A model generated the notes under the pieces. That model worked only from the letters and a program-made list of their open reading frames with translations. It was not told the origin of the DNA and ran no database searches. Below, piece by piece: positions 45,522 through 53,375 of a stretch of DNA of 64,000 bases. The stretch lies in NCBI RefSeq assembly GCF_028656935.1, contig NZ_JAMDGZ010000043.1:98651-162650 (forward strand). Reading direction: 5' to 3'. Every line of letters starts with the position of its first letter. The stretch's first letter is position 1. Source of the DNA: Pseudomonas rubra. Its GTDB lineage: Bacteria > Pseudomonadota > Gammaproteobacteria > Pseudomonadales > Pseudomonadaceae. The position numbers were made by a program, and so were the translations under genes.

Positions 45522-46430
45522 ATGCAAGCCAATGTAGTAGTGGTAGGTAGCCTGAACATGGACCTGGTCACCCGCGCCGAGCGCCTGCCCCGTGGTGGTG
45601 AAACCCTGGTGGGTGAATCCTTTGCCACCGTGCCGGGCGGCAAGGGCGCCAACCAGGCGGTGGCCGCGGCGCGCCTGGGGGCGCAGGTGGCGATGGTCGG
45701 CTGCGTCGGTGATGATGCCTACGGCCAGCAATTGCGCCAGGCCCTGACTGACGAGCAAATCGACAACCAGGCCGTCAGCATTGCCGCCGGGGTGCCCACC
45801 GGCGTGGCGCTGATTGTGGTGGATGCGGCCAGCCAGAACGCCATCGTTATCATTGCCGGTGGCAATGGCCAGTTGCTGCCTGAATCAGTGCAGCGCTTCG
45901 ATGCCTTGCTGCAAGCGGCGCAGGTGATCATCTGCCAACTGGAAGTGCCCATGGCCACCGTCGCCTACACCCTTGAGCGGGGCAGGGCGCTGGGCAAGAC
46001 CGTGATTCTCAACCCGGCGCCGGCCAGTGGCCCGCTGCCGGCGCAGTGCTTGGCCAATATCGATTACCTGATCCCCAATGAAAGCGAAGCCGAAGCCTTG
46101 ACCGGGTTGCCGGTCAATGACCTGGCCAGCGCCAAGGCTGCCGCCACTCATCTGCTGGGCCTGGGCGTCGGCAAGGTGATCGTCACCCTCGGTGCCCAGG
46201 GCGCCTTGTTTGCCAATGGCCAGGGTTTCAGGCATTTCCCGGCGCCGCTGGTGAAAGCGGTGGACACCACGGCCGCGGGTGATACCTTTGTCGGCGGTTT
46301 CGCTGCGGCCCTGGCGCGTGGCGAAGAGGAGGGCGCAGCCATCGCCTTCGGTCAACGTGCGGCGGCCCTGTCGGTTACCCGCGCCGGTGCGCAGCCATCG
46401 ATCCCGCGCCTGGCCGAGTTGCAGCCATGA
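45522..46430 (+). CDS. rbsK: RbsK, ribokinase
   Basis: 302 aa from ATG 45522 (MQANVVVVGSLNMD), 13 bases after rbsR. PfkB-family sugar kinase with GGKGANQAVAAARLG (about residue 41, first signature) and DTTAAGDTFVGGFAAAL (about 247, catalytic Asp in the anion-hole loop GAGD-type, here AAGD). It phosphorylates ribose at C5. The stop overlaps rbsD (ATGA). The second signature reads TAAGD where many ribokinases have TGAGD, a conservative change. Confidence 0.95.
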   Translation: MQANVVVVGSLNMDLVTRAERLPRGGETLVGESFATVPGGKGANQAVAAARLGAQVAMVGCVGDDAYGQQLRQALTDEQIDNQAVSIAAGVPTGVALIVVDAASQNAIVIIAGGNGQLLPESVQRFDALLQAAQVIICQLEVPMATVAYTLERGRALGKTVILNPAPASGPLPAQCLANIDYLIPNESEAEALTGLPVNDLASAKAAATHLLGLGVGKVIVTLGAQGALFANGQGFRHFPAPLVKAVDTTAAGDTFVGGFAAALARGEEEGAAIAFGQRAAALSVTRAGAQPSIPRLAELQP

Positions 46431-46831
46431 AAAAGACGCCATTGCTCAACATTGCCTTGTCGCGGCTGATCGCCTCCCTTGGCCATGGCGACATCCTGCT
46501 GATCGGTGATGCCGGCTTGCCGGTGCCGCCGGGAGTGGAGCTGATCGACCTGGCGCTGACCCCGGGTATCCCGGACTTCGCCAGTACCCTGCGGGTGGTG
46601 CTCAGTGAAATGCAGGTCGAAAGCCACGTGCTGGCGGATGAAATTTTCCAGCATCAGCCGCCTGGCCTGGCCGCGATCGAGCAACTGAGCGCTCGGGGCG
46701 AGCTGGGCAGCCGCAGCCTGCTCAGCCATGACCAGTTCAAGCAGCTGAGCCGCAGTGCCCGGGCCATCGTGCGCACCGGTGAGTGCCAGCCGTACAGCAA
46801 TATCGCCCTGGTCGCCGGGGTAACCTTCTAG
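46427..46831 (+). CDS. rbsD: RbsD, D-ribose pyranase
   Basis: 134 aa, the usual size. It converts beta-pyranose to furanose ribose for RbsK. The N-terminal LNIALSRLIASLGHGDILLIGDAGLPVP carries the catalytic His and Asp (core HGDILLIGDAG), and the C-terminal ARAIVRTGECQPYSNIALVAGV is the family signature. It is coupled to rbsK by an ATGA overlap. The order RKD is unusual compared with the E. coli operon order rbsDACBKR. Confidence 0.94.
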   Translation: MKKTPLLNIALSRLIASLGHGDILLIGDAGLPVPPGVELIDLALTPGIPDFASTLRVVLSEMQVESHVLADEIFQHQPPGLAAIEQLSARGELGSRSLLSHDQFKQLSRSARAIVRTGECQPYSNIALVAGVTF

Positions 46832-46862
46832 TGTTTAATACCTGTTCATAAGGATGTGTCGT

Positions 46863-47876
46863 ATGTTGTGTCATGCCAAACGTTTGCTCCAAGGAGTACT
46901 GCTGATGTCCGTGTTGTCGGCCGGCGCCCAGGCTGCGCCCATTGACCTGATCATCGATACCGACCCTGGCGCTGACGACGTGGTGGCGCTGTTCATGGCC
47001 ATGGGCTCGCCGGACGAGCTGAAGATCCGTGCCATCACCACCGTGGCCGGCAACGTGCGCCTCGACAAGACCTCACGCAATGCCCGCCTGGCGCGCGAAT
47101 GGGCTGGGCGCGAAGACATTCCGGTGTATGCCGGCGCGTCCCGGCCGCTAATGCGCACGCCAATCTACGCCGACAATATTCACGGCGAGGAGGGCTTGCC
47201 AGGCATTACCGTCAGCGAGCCGAAAAAGGGCCTGGCCAAGGGTGATGCCGTCCAGTACCTGATCGACACCCTGAGCACTGCCAAGCCACACAGCATCACC
47301 ATCGCCATGCTCGGCCCGCAGACCAACCTCGCCCTGGCGCTGATGCTGAAGCCAGAGATCGTCAGCGGCATCAAGGAAGTGGTGGTCATGGGTGGCGCCC
47401 ATTTCAATGGCGGCAATATCACGCCGGTGGCCGAGTTCAACCTGTTCGCCGACCCCCAGGCCGCCGAAGTGGTGCTCAAAAGCGGCGTCAAACTGACCTA
47501 CCTGCCACTGGACGTCACCCACAAAGTGCTGACCAGCGAAGCGCGGCTCAAGCAGATCGCCGACCTCAACAATGCCGCGAGCAAGCGCGTGGCGGATATT
47601 CTCAATGCCTACGTCAAGGCCGACATGGTGCACTACGGCATCCCGGGTGGCCCGGTGCACGACACCACAGTGATTGCCTACCTGCTCAAGCCCGAGCTGT
47701 TCAAGGGGCGTCAGGTGTCGATGGTGGTCGACAGCCGCGAGGGCCCGACCTTTGGCCAGACCATTCCCGACTGGTATGGCAGCCTGAAGGCACCGGCCAA
47801 TGTCACCTGGATTACAGAGGGTGATGCCCAGGGCTTTTTTGATCTGCTCAGTACGCGTCTGAAGCGTCTTCCATAG
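46863..47876 (+). CDS. exported nucleoside hydrolase (inosine/uridine-preferring family)
   Basis: 337 aa from ATG 46863, behind AAGGA by 8 bases; an ATG 9 bases upstream overlaps that site. A signal peptide is seen (GVLLMSVLSAGAQA, cleavage before APIDL), so it acts in the periplasm, unusual for a family mostly known from the cytoplasm. The calcium-binding DTDPGADDVVALFMA (about residue 35), NIHGEEGLPGI near 105 and GGPVHDTTVIAYLL near 262 (catalytic His and Asp) define the family. Releasing ribose from nucleosides would feed RbsB directly. It lies 31 bases after rbsD as the last gene of the operon. Confidence 0.9.
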   Translation: MLCHAKRLLQGVLLMSVLSAGAQAAPIDLIIDTDPGADDVVALFMAMGSPDELKIRAITTVAGNVRLDKTSRNARLAREWAGREDIPVYAGASRPLMRTPIYADNIHGEEGLPGITVSEPKKGLAKGDAVQYLIDTLSTAKPHSITIAMLGPQTNLALALMLKPEIVSGIKEVVVMGGAHFNGGNITPVAEFNLFADPQAAEVVLKSGVKLTYLPLDVTHKVLTSEARLKQIADLNNAASKRVADILNAYVKADMVHYGIPGGPVHDTTVIAYLLKPELFKGRQVSMVVDSREGPTFGQTIPDWYGSLKAPANVTWITEGDAQGFFDLLSTRLKRLP

Positions 47877-48060
47877 CCTGCGGCTGGGCGTAGCGTTCAA
47901 AGACCTGGTCGACGTAGTTGCGTGCCTCCTCCGGGCCCAGGTCTTTGACCAGCAGATCCAGGGCAATCAGCAGCAGCTCTTCGGCAGTGGCCGGGCTGTA
48001 GGCGCTCTGGCCCTCGGCCCATTTGACCTTGATGTCGGCATCGATGGTGTGGCTTGTCAT
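47848..48060 (-). CDS. small conserved-looking protein, 70 aa, convergent with the nucleoside hydrolase
   Basis: 70 aa, not recognised by name. It opens MTSHTIDADIKVKWAEGQSA and contains an amphipathic helical region (AEELLLIALDLLVKDLGPEE, then ARNYVDQVFERYAQPQ). Its stop lies within the last codons of the nucleoside hydrolase, so the two genes overlap by 29 bases tail-to-tail. No signal peptide. The ribosome site is weak (CGAGAAC). The Asp/Glu-rich composition suggests a soluble protein. Confidence 0.7.
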   Translation of the reverse strand: MTSHTIDADIKVKWAEGQSAYSPATAEELLLIALDLLVKDLGPEEARNYVDQVFERYAQPQAMEDASDAY

Positions 48061-48251
48061 GGGTGTTCTCGGGTGAGACCTACGCGCGCTGTGGGTTCAA
48101 ATGCCGGGCCCTGGCGTTTGAAGGGGAGGCTGGTCTGCGCTCCGCCACTGCTTGCAGTAAATCATGCCGAGGGCCGGCATCGCACTGCGACTTAGGCATA
48201 AGCGCGGCGGCGTGGCAAACTAACAGTGTTTTAGTTTGCCGGGACAGCGCA

Positions 48252-48554
48252 GTGCAGATCGATCTGAACAATCCGCAGGACTTTACCCTTGAGCACGTCC
48301 GGGCCTTGCTCGTGGCTGGCAATGGCGCGGTGCACAACCAATTGCGCGTCAGTCGCGCAGGCATTGCCTGGTTGTCCCAGGTCACTGGCGGGCGTGAGCT
48401 CGAAGGTCTGTCCTTTCGTCTGGAAACCTGGGCTGCGGGCTCGGGGTGCGTCGGCCCGCAGGTGGCGGATGACCAGCGCTGGGTATCGCAGGTGTTCAAC
48501 GCCCTGAGCAACAACTGGCCGAACCCGAGCAACGATTACATCGACTTGTATTAG
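48252..48554 (+). CDS. small hypothetical protein, 100 aa, 'QIDLNNPQDF' family
   Basis: 100 aa from GTG 48252; the reading frame continues upstream, but VQIDLNNPQDFTLEHVRALL is the beginning I recall for a protein found in many Pseudomonas. Features are RVSRAGIAWLSQVTGGRELE near 35 and WVSQVFNALSNNWPNPSNDY near the end. There are no membrane or signal segments. Function unknown. The codon use at the start is normal, whereas the extra upstream codons are not conserved-looking. Confidence 0.72.
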   Translation: MQIDLNNPQDFTLEHVRALLVAGNGAVHNQLRVSRAGIAWLSQVTGGRELEGLSFRLETWAAGSGCVGPQVADDQRWVSQVFNALSNNWPNPSNDYIDLY

Positions 48555-48684
48555 GGCTGTGCAAAATCCGGTCACGATTGCCTTGGGCCTTGAAGGCTCT
48601 GGCTCGGGCACAATGCTGCGGTTTTGCAACGAAAAACCAGCGGTGCTGTCACATAGGCAGCATTCAAGTATTTAAGGAGGATTC

Positions 48685-49005
48685 ATGTTCCGCACGCGTG
48701 CATCATTGGCAAGCCTGTTGGCTGTCGCCGTATTGGCAGGGTGCAGCAGCACTGGCGGCTCTTCGTCGAAGGCCCCCGAGGCAGTTGCTGCCAATACCGA
48801 TGGCCGCTGCCAGGCCAGCGGCGCCGAGTTTGCCATCGGCAAACCGGCCAGCCCCGAGCTGCTTGAACAAGCGCGCAAGGCCAGCGGCTCGCAACTGGCC
48901 CGTGTACTCCAGCCGCACGACGTCATGACCCTGGAATACCGCTCCGAGCGCCTGAACCTCAACGCCGATGAAAAGGGCGTGATCACCCGCGTCAACTGCG
49001 GCTAG
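48685..49005 (+). CDS. lipoprotein of the I78 peptidase-inhibitor family
   Basis: 106 aa, AGGAGG before ATG 48685. The lipoprotein signal is LLAVAVLAGCSS (lipobox LAGC). The mature part follows the I78 inhibitor pattern: DGRCQASGAEFAIGKPASPE (about residue 40, the binding loop Cys), LARVLQPHDVMTLEYRSERL near 70 and VITRVNCG at the end, the two cysteines forming the conserved disulfide. The family inhibits serine proteases such as elastase. It likely protects the periplasm or outer membrane from proteases. Confidence 0.88.
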   Translation: MFRTRASLASLLAVAVLAGCSSTGGSSSKAPEAVAANTDGRCQASGAEFAIGKPASPELLEQARKASGSQLARVLQPHDVMTLEYRSERLNLNADEKGVITRVNCG

Positions 49006-49015
49006 GTTCTGCGGC

Positions 49016-49093
49016 CCCATCGCTGGCAAGGCCAGCTCCCACAGGTCCTGTGTGCATCGCTCCATTGTGGGAGCCGGCGTTGCCGGCGATGGG
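49016..49093. repeat. inverted REP pair
   Basis: CCCATCGCTGGCAAGGCCAG followed by CTCCCACAG, then TTGTGGGAGCCGGCGTTGCC followed by GGCGATGGG. It sits between the inhibitor lipoprotein and the csp terminator. Confidence 0.85.
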
Positions 49094-49121
49094 TTGCGAA
49101 GCAGGCCCAAAATCCGGGCAC

Positions 49122-49152
49122 AAAAAAACCCGCCACAAGGACGGGTTTTTTT
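49122..49152. terminator. bidirectional terminator downstream of the cold-shock gene
   Basis: AAAAAACCCG / CGGGTTTTTT arms around CCACAAGGA. It serves the cold-shock gene on the - strand and the lipoprotein region on the + strand. Confidence 0.9.
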
Positions 49153-49165
49153 ATTCGGTCAGAGC

Positions 49166-49378
49166 TTACTCTGGACGAACTTGTGCAGCCTGCATGCCCT
49201 TCTGGCCTTTTTCGGCAACGAAGGAGACAGTCTGGCCTTCCTTCAGGCTTTTGAAACCGTCGGATTCGATAGCCTTGAAGTGAACGAACAGGTCGTCGCC
49301 GCCACCTTGTGGAGTGATGAAGCCGAAGCCTTTCTCATCGTTGAACCATTTTACGGTGCCGGTTTGGCGATTAGACAT
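49166..49378 (-). CDS. cold-shock domain protein (CspA family)
   Basis: 70 aa from ATG 49378 (MSNRQTGTVKWF). RNP1 KGFGFITP and RNP2 DLFVHF are both present, and the protein has no extra C-terminal tail, so it is a single OB-fold RNA chaperone. CapB/CspD in fluorescent Pseudomonas is of this kind. An ATG-less leader of about 75 bases precedes it, long enough for the temperature-sensitive structure of csp genes. It ends at a strong terminator. Confidence 0.95.
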   Translation of the reverse strand: MSNRQTGTVKWFNDEKGFGFITPQGGGDDLFVHFKAIESDGFKSLKEGQTVSFVAEKGQKGMQAAQVRPE

Positions 49379-49538
49379 GGGTGTATCTCCAAGAAACATG
49401 ATTTTCAGTAGTGCGGTGTTGCCGAGGCCAACAGGGTGCACGCTGACCATCATAGTATAATTATGGGCTTGTAGCCCCTTTTACCTTCGCAGAATGCTGA
49501 TCTGGAGCAAATTAGCGATGGATAACGGGCCAAAGGCC

Positions 49539-49835
49539 CTATTTTTTCGGGCCGCAGACCGCTGCAATATTTTTTTGCGCACGCTCCATTACCGCAGCAT
49601 CCACGCCATCTTCCAGGGTGTCCAGGTCTTTCATCTCTTTGTCGCTGAGGTTTTTCTGCAGCACCTCGCCTGCGCATTGGCAGTGCTGTTCGGCTTTATC
49701 CTTTGCCAGGCCTTGTTTCTGCGCCTGCGCTACGCAGGTCATCTGGTAGTTGGCGGGCAGCTTGCCGGCATGGGCGCCCAATGGCAGCAGCAGGGCAGAG
49801 GCAGCCGCCAGGGCCAGAAGAGACTGAAGTCGCAT
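49539..49835 (-). CDS. exported small Cys-containing protein
   Basis: 98 aa from ATG 49835 behind AAGGAG. A signal peptide (LLALAAASALLLPLGAHAGK) precedes a mature helical domain with Cys residues in TCVAQAQKQGLAKDKAEQHC (two Cys spaced as in a CHCH-like pair), CAGEVLQ, and AAVCGPKK at the end. It is probably a disulfide-stapled helical protein of the periplasm; family not recognised. The gene is isolated, and its stop is followed directly by a GGGCC-TTT-GGCCC hairpin. Confidence 0.78.
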   Translation of the reverse strand: MRLQSLLALAAASALLLPLGAHAGKLPANYQMTCVAQAQKQGLAKDKAEQHCQCAGEVLQKNLSDKEMKDLDTLEDGVDAAVMERAQKNIAAVCGPKK

Positions 49836-50116
49836 ATCCAAACACTCCTTGGGTCGAGTCTTACAAGAGTAGGCCGCTTCAAAAACTCTGAGCAGAAAAA
49901 TTCCACGCAAGTTCCCCTCAGTCGCCGCAACGCTTTGTGCTAGCATGTCTGGCTCGGGATGTTCGGCAGCTTTTCTGCCGCCCCGTGACCTTCGTTTGTT
50001 TTACTCCAGTCACTCTGGTTCGTTCCCTGGCAGGCCTTCGGGCTTCTGCCACTGTGAGGCAGGCTTTGCGCATGCAAAGGCAGGGGCGGATCGCGTACTG
50101 GCTCATCCCAACCCAC

Positions 50117-50137
50117 GTGACCTTTGGTAGGGGTCAC
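50117..50137 (+). promoter_or_regulatory. thrS: hairpin next to the thrS ribosome site
   Basis: GTGACC / GGTCAC arms (50117-50122, 50132-50137) with a 9-nt loop lie just 6 bases before the AGGAGAGGAGG site of thrS. Further imperfect hairpins occur at 50030-50095. Leader control of thrS by ThrRS binding is known in E. coli; here it is only suggested. Confidence 0.45.
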
Positions 50138-50156
50138 CACTAGGAGAGGAGGCGCC

Positions 50157-52079
50157 ATGCCCACTATTACTCTTCCCGATGGCAGTCAACGTTCATTCGA
50201 CAAGGCAGTTTCAGTTGCCGAAGTCGCCGCATCCATTGGTGCAGGCCTTGCCAAAGCCACCGTCGCCGGCAAGGTCGACGGCAAGCTGGTCGACGCTTGC
50301 GACCTGATCGAACACGATGCCAGCCTGCAAATCATCACGCCCAAGGACGAAGAGGGGCTGGAGATCATCCGTCACTCGTGCGCCCACCTGGTCGGCCACG
50401 CGGTCAAGCAGCTGTACCCCACCGCGAAAATGGTCATCGGTCCGGTCATCGACGAAGGCTTTTACTACGACATCGCCTACGAGCGTCCTTTCACGCCCGA
50501 AGACATGGCGGCCATCGAACAGCGCATGCAGCAGCTGATCGACACCGACTACGACGTCATCAAGAAGGTCACTCCGCGCGCCGAAGTGATCGAAGTTTTC
50601 AAGGCCCGTGGCGAAGACTACAAGCTGCGCCTGGTCGAGGACATGCCCGACGAACAGGCCATGGGCCTGTACTACCACGAAGAATACGTCGACATGTGCC
50701 GCGGCCCGCACGTGCCGAACACCCGTTTCCTCAAATCCTTCAAGCTGACCAAGCTGTCCGGCGCCTACTGGCGCGGCGACGCTAAAAATGAGCAGCTGCA
50801 GCGCGTCTACGGCACCGCCTGGGCCGACAAGAAGCAGCTGGCTGCTTATATTCAGCGCATCGAAGAAGCAGAAAAACGCGACCACCGTAAAATCGGTAAG
50901 CGCCTGGGCCTGTTCCACCTCCAGGAAGAAGCGCCGGGCATGGTGTTCTGGCACCCCAACGGCTGGACCCTGTACCAGGTACTCGAGCAGTACATGCGCA
51001 AGGTGCAGCGCGACAACGGCTATCTTGAGATCAAGACGCCGCAAGTGGTTGACCGTTCGCTGTGGGAGAAGTCTGGCCACTGGGCCAACTACGCCGACAA
51101 CATGTTCACCACCCAGTCGGAAAACCGCGACTACGCCATCAAGCCGATGAACTGCCCGTGCCACGTGCAGGTGTTCAACCAGGGCCTGAAGAGCTACCGC
51201 GAGCTGCCGCTGCGTCTGGCCGAGTTCGGTGCCTGCCACCGTAACGAGCCGTCGGGTGCGCTGCACGGCATCATGCGCGTGCGTGGCTTCACCCAGGACG
51301 ACGCGCACATTTTCTGCACCGAAGAGCAGATGCAGTCCGAATCCGCAGCCTTCATCAAGCTGACCATGGATGTCTACCGCGACTTCGGTTTCAAAGACAT
51401 CGAAATGAAGCTCTCGACCCGCCCTGAAAAGCGCGTCGGTTCCGATGAGCTGTGGGATCGCGCCGAAGCTGCACTGGCCGCCGCCCTCGACAGCGCTGGC
51501 CTGCCGTACGACCTGCAGCCGGGCGAAGGCGCCTTCTATGGGCCGAAGATCGAGTTCTCGCTCAAGGATTGCCTGGGCCGTGTCTGGCAGTGTGGTACCC
51601 TGCAGCTCGACTTCAACCTGCCGATCCGCCTGGGCGCAGAGTTCGTTTCCGAAGACAACGGCCGCAAGCATCCGGTGATGTTGCACCGTGCAATCCTCGG
51701 TTCGTTCGAGCGTTTCGTCGGAATTCTCATCGAGCACTATGAAGGCGCATTCCCGGCTTGGCTCGCGCCAACCCAGGCGGTGATCATGAATATCACCGAC
51801 AAGCAGGCCGAATTCGCCCAAAATGTTGAAAAAATTCTCAACGAAAGCGGGTTCCGTGCCAAGTCCGACTTGAGAAATGAGAAAATCGGCTTTAAAATCC
51901 GCGAGCATACTTTGCTCAAGGTCCCTTACCTTTTGGTTATAGGTGATCGCGAAGTCGAAACGCAAACCGTCGCCGTACGTACCCGAGAAGGCGCAGACCT
52001 TGGCTCCATGCCGGTCGCCCAGTTCGCGGAGTTCCTTGCGCAGTCGGTTTCCCGGCGTGGTCGCCAAGAATCGGAGTAA
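50157..52079 (+). CDS. thrS: threonyl-tRNA synthetase
   Basis: 640 aa, full length. ATG 50157 lies 6 bases after AGGAGG; the frame extends 11 codons upstream but that part has no role. The TGS domain is residues 1-62 (MPTITLPDGSQRSFD), the second extra domain about 63-225 with HSCAHLVGHAVKQLYPTAKM carrying the editing HxxxH, the class II catalytic core about 270-535 with the zinc Cys in MNCPCHVQVFNQG, and the anticodon-binding domain after 540. Charges tRNA-Thr. First gene of thrS-infC-rpmI-rplT. Confidence 0.97.
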   Translation: MPTITLPDGSQRSFDKAVSVAEVAASIGAGLAKATVAGKVDGKLVDACDLIEHDASLQIITPKDEEGLEIIRHSCAHLVGHAVKQLYPTAKMVIGPVIDEGFYYDIAYERPFTPEDMAAIEQRMQQLIDTDYDVIKKVTPRAEVIEVFKARGEDYKLRLVEDMPDEQAMGLYYHEEYVDMCRGPHVPNTRFLKSFKLTKLSGAYWRGDAKNEQLQRVYGTAWADKKQLAAYIQRIEEAEKRDHRKIGKRLGLFHLQEEAPGMVFWHPNGWTLYQVLEQYMRKVQRDNGYLEIKTPQVVDRSLWEKSGHWANYADNMFTTQSENRDYAIKPMNCPCHVQVFNQGLKSYRELPLRLAEFGACHRNEPSGALHGIMRVRGFTQDDAHIFCTEEQMQSESAAFIKLTMDVYRDFGFKDIEMKLSTRPEKRVGSDELWDRAEAALAAALDSAGLPYDLQPGEGAFYGPKIEFSLKDCLGRVWQCGTLQLDFNLPIRLGAEFVSEDNGRKHPVMLHRAILGSFERFVGILIEHYEGAFPAWLAPTQAVIMNITDKQAEFAQNVEKILNESGFRAKSDLRNEKIGFKIREHTLLKVPYLLVIGDREVETQTVAVRTREGADLGSMPVAQFAEFLAQSVSRRGRQESE

Positions 52080-52630
52080 TTACTATTAAGCGTGAAATGA
52101 GAAACGATAAACGAACTGCACCGAAGGCCCCGATCAACGAGAATATCTCGGCACGCGAGGTTCGGTTAATTGGCGCTGACGGCGAGCAGATTGGCATCGT
52201 CTCGATTGATGAAGCGCTTCGTATCGCTGAAGAAGCGAAGCTGGACCTGGTAGAAATTTCTGCCGACGCAGTACCGCCTGTCTGCAAGGTCATGGACTAC
52301 GGCAAGCACCTCTTCGAAAAGAAGAAGCAAGCTAACGAAGCCAAGAAGAACCAGAAGCAGGTCCAGATTAAAGAAATCAAGTTTCGTCCAGGGACGGAGG
52401 ATGGGGATTACCAGGTAAAACTACGCAACCTGGTACGTTTCCTAAGTGATGGGGACAGGGCCAAGATTTCCTTGAGATTTCGCGGTCGTGAGATGGCCCA
52501 CCAGGAGCTGGGTATGGAACTGCTGAAGCGGGTTGAAGTTGACCTCGCCGAATACGGTACCGTCGAACAGCATCCTAAGATGGAAGGACGCCAACTGATC
52601 ATGGTCATCGCCCCCAAGAAAAAGAAATAA
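52079..52630 (+). CDS. infC: translation initiation factor IF-3 with ATT start
   Basis: 183 aa if read from ATT 52079 (MTIKREMRNDKR), overlapping the thrS stop by one base; this length and start agree with known Pseudomonas IF-3. A second ATT at 52085 has the better-spaced GGAG, and ATG 52097 would remove six residues. The use of a rare AUU-type start is the hallmark of IF-3 self-regulation, since IF-3 discriminates against it. The N-terminal domain (ENISAREVRLIGADGEQIGI) and C-terminal domain (EIKFRPGTEDGDYQVKLRNL, RFRGREMAHQELG) are complete. Confidence 0.95.
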   Translation: MTIKREMRNDKRTAPKAPINENISAREVRLIGADGEQIGIVSIDEALRIAEEAKLDLVEISADAVPPVCKVMDYGKHLFEKKKQANEAKKNQKQVQIKEIKFRPGTEDGDYQVKLRNLVRFLSDGDRAKISLRFRGREMAHQELGMELLKRVEVDLAEYGTVEQHPKMEGRQLIMVIAPKKKK

Positions 52631-52690
52631 CCACCAGGGCACGGCAGGCCTTGCGGTTATGTTTATCAACTGAATGCGGAGTATCCGAAC

Positions 52691-52885
52691 ATGCCAAAGA
52701 TGAAAACCAAAAGCGGTGCAGCCAAGCGTTTCTTGAAAACGGCTAACGGCATCAAGCACAAACACGCTTTCAAAAGCCACATCCTGACCAAAATGTCGAC
52801 CAAGCGTAAGCGTCAACTTCGTGGTAGCAGCTTGCTGCACCCGTCGGACGTGGCAAAAGTCGAGCGCATGCTGCGCCTTCGTTAA
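52691..52885 (+). CDS. rpmI: 50S ribosomal protein L35
   Basis: 64 aa, the family length. The sequence MPKMKTKSGAAKRFLKTANG, the KHAFKSHILTK region and LHPSDVAKVERMLRLR end are diagnostic. It lies between infC and rplT as usual, 29 bases before rplT, with GGAG before its ATG. Confidence 0.97.
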   Translation: MPKMKTKSGAAKRFLKTANGIKHKHAFKSHILTKMSTKRKRQLRGSSLLHPSDVAKVERMLRLR

Positions 52886-52914
52886 TTTTTGGTTAAAGAT
52901 AGAGGAAGTTACTC

Positions 52915-53271
52915 ATGGCTCGTGTAAAGCGTGGCGTCATCGCTCGTAAGCGTCACAAGAAAATTCTGAAACTGGCTAAAGGCTACTACGGCGCACGCTC
53001 GCGCGTATTCCGTGTTGCCAAGCAAGCGGTCATCAAGGCAGGCCAATACGCCTACCGCGACCGTCGTCAGAAAAAACGTCAGTTCCGCGCTCTGTGGATC
53101 GCTCGTATCAACGCCGGTGCGCGTATCAACGGTCTGTCCTACAGCCGCCTGATCGCTGGCCTGAAAAAAGCGTCGATCGAAATCGACCGCAAAGTTCTGG
53201 CTGATCTGGCAGTGAACGAAAAAGCGGCGTTTGCTGCGATTGTCGAGAAAGCTAAAGCCTCGCTGGCTTAA
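52915..53271 (+). CDS. rplT: 50S ribosomal protein L20
   Basis: 118 aa with the L20 start MARVKRGVIARKRHKKILKL and the internal RQKKRQFRALWIARINAG. AGGAAG precedes ATG 52915. It binds 23S rRNA and in other bacteria represses rpmI and rplT translation. It is followed by the pheS leader. Confidence 0.97.
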   Translation: MARVKRGVIARKRHKKILKLAKGYYGARSRVFRVAKQAVIKAGQYAYRDRRQKKRQFRALWIARINAGARINGLSYSRLIAGLKKASIEIDRKVLADLAVNEKAAFAAIVEKAKASLA

Positions 53272-53324
53272 GTACCCCCGACAATCACCTGGCGTCATTT
53301 CCGGCGCCTGGTGTTAAACGTCTT

Positions 53325-53357
53325 AATAGGGGAAGAGCCTGCGCTCTTCCCCTATTT
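53325..53357 (+). terminator. hairpin between rplT and pheS, possible attenuator
   Basis: Stem AATAGGGGAAGAGC / GCTCTTCCCCTATT (14 bp) with loop CTGC, followed by TCG with only a short T-run. It is placed 19 bases before the pheS ATG and could give partial termination after rplT or regulate pheST. Confidence 0.75.
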
Positions 53358-53375
53358 CGTATCTGGAGTCTGTAC

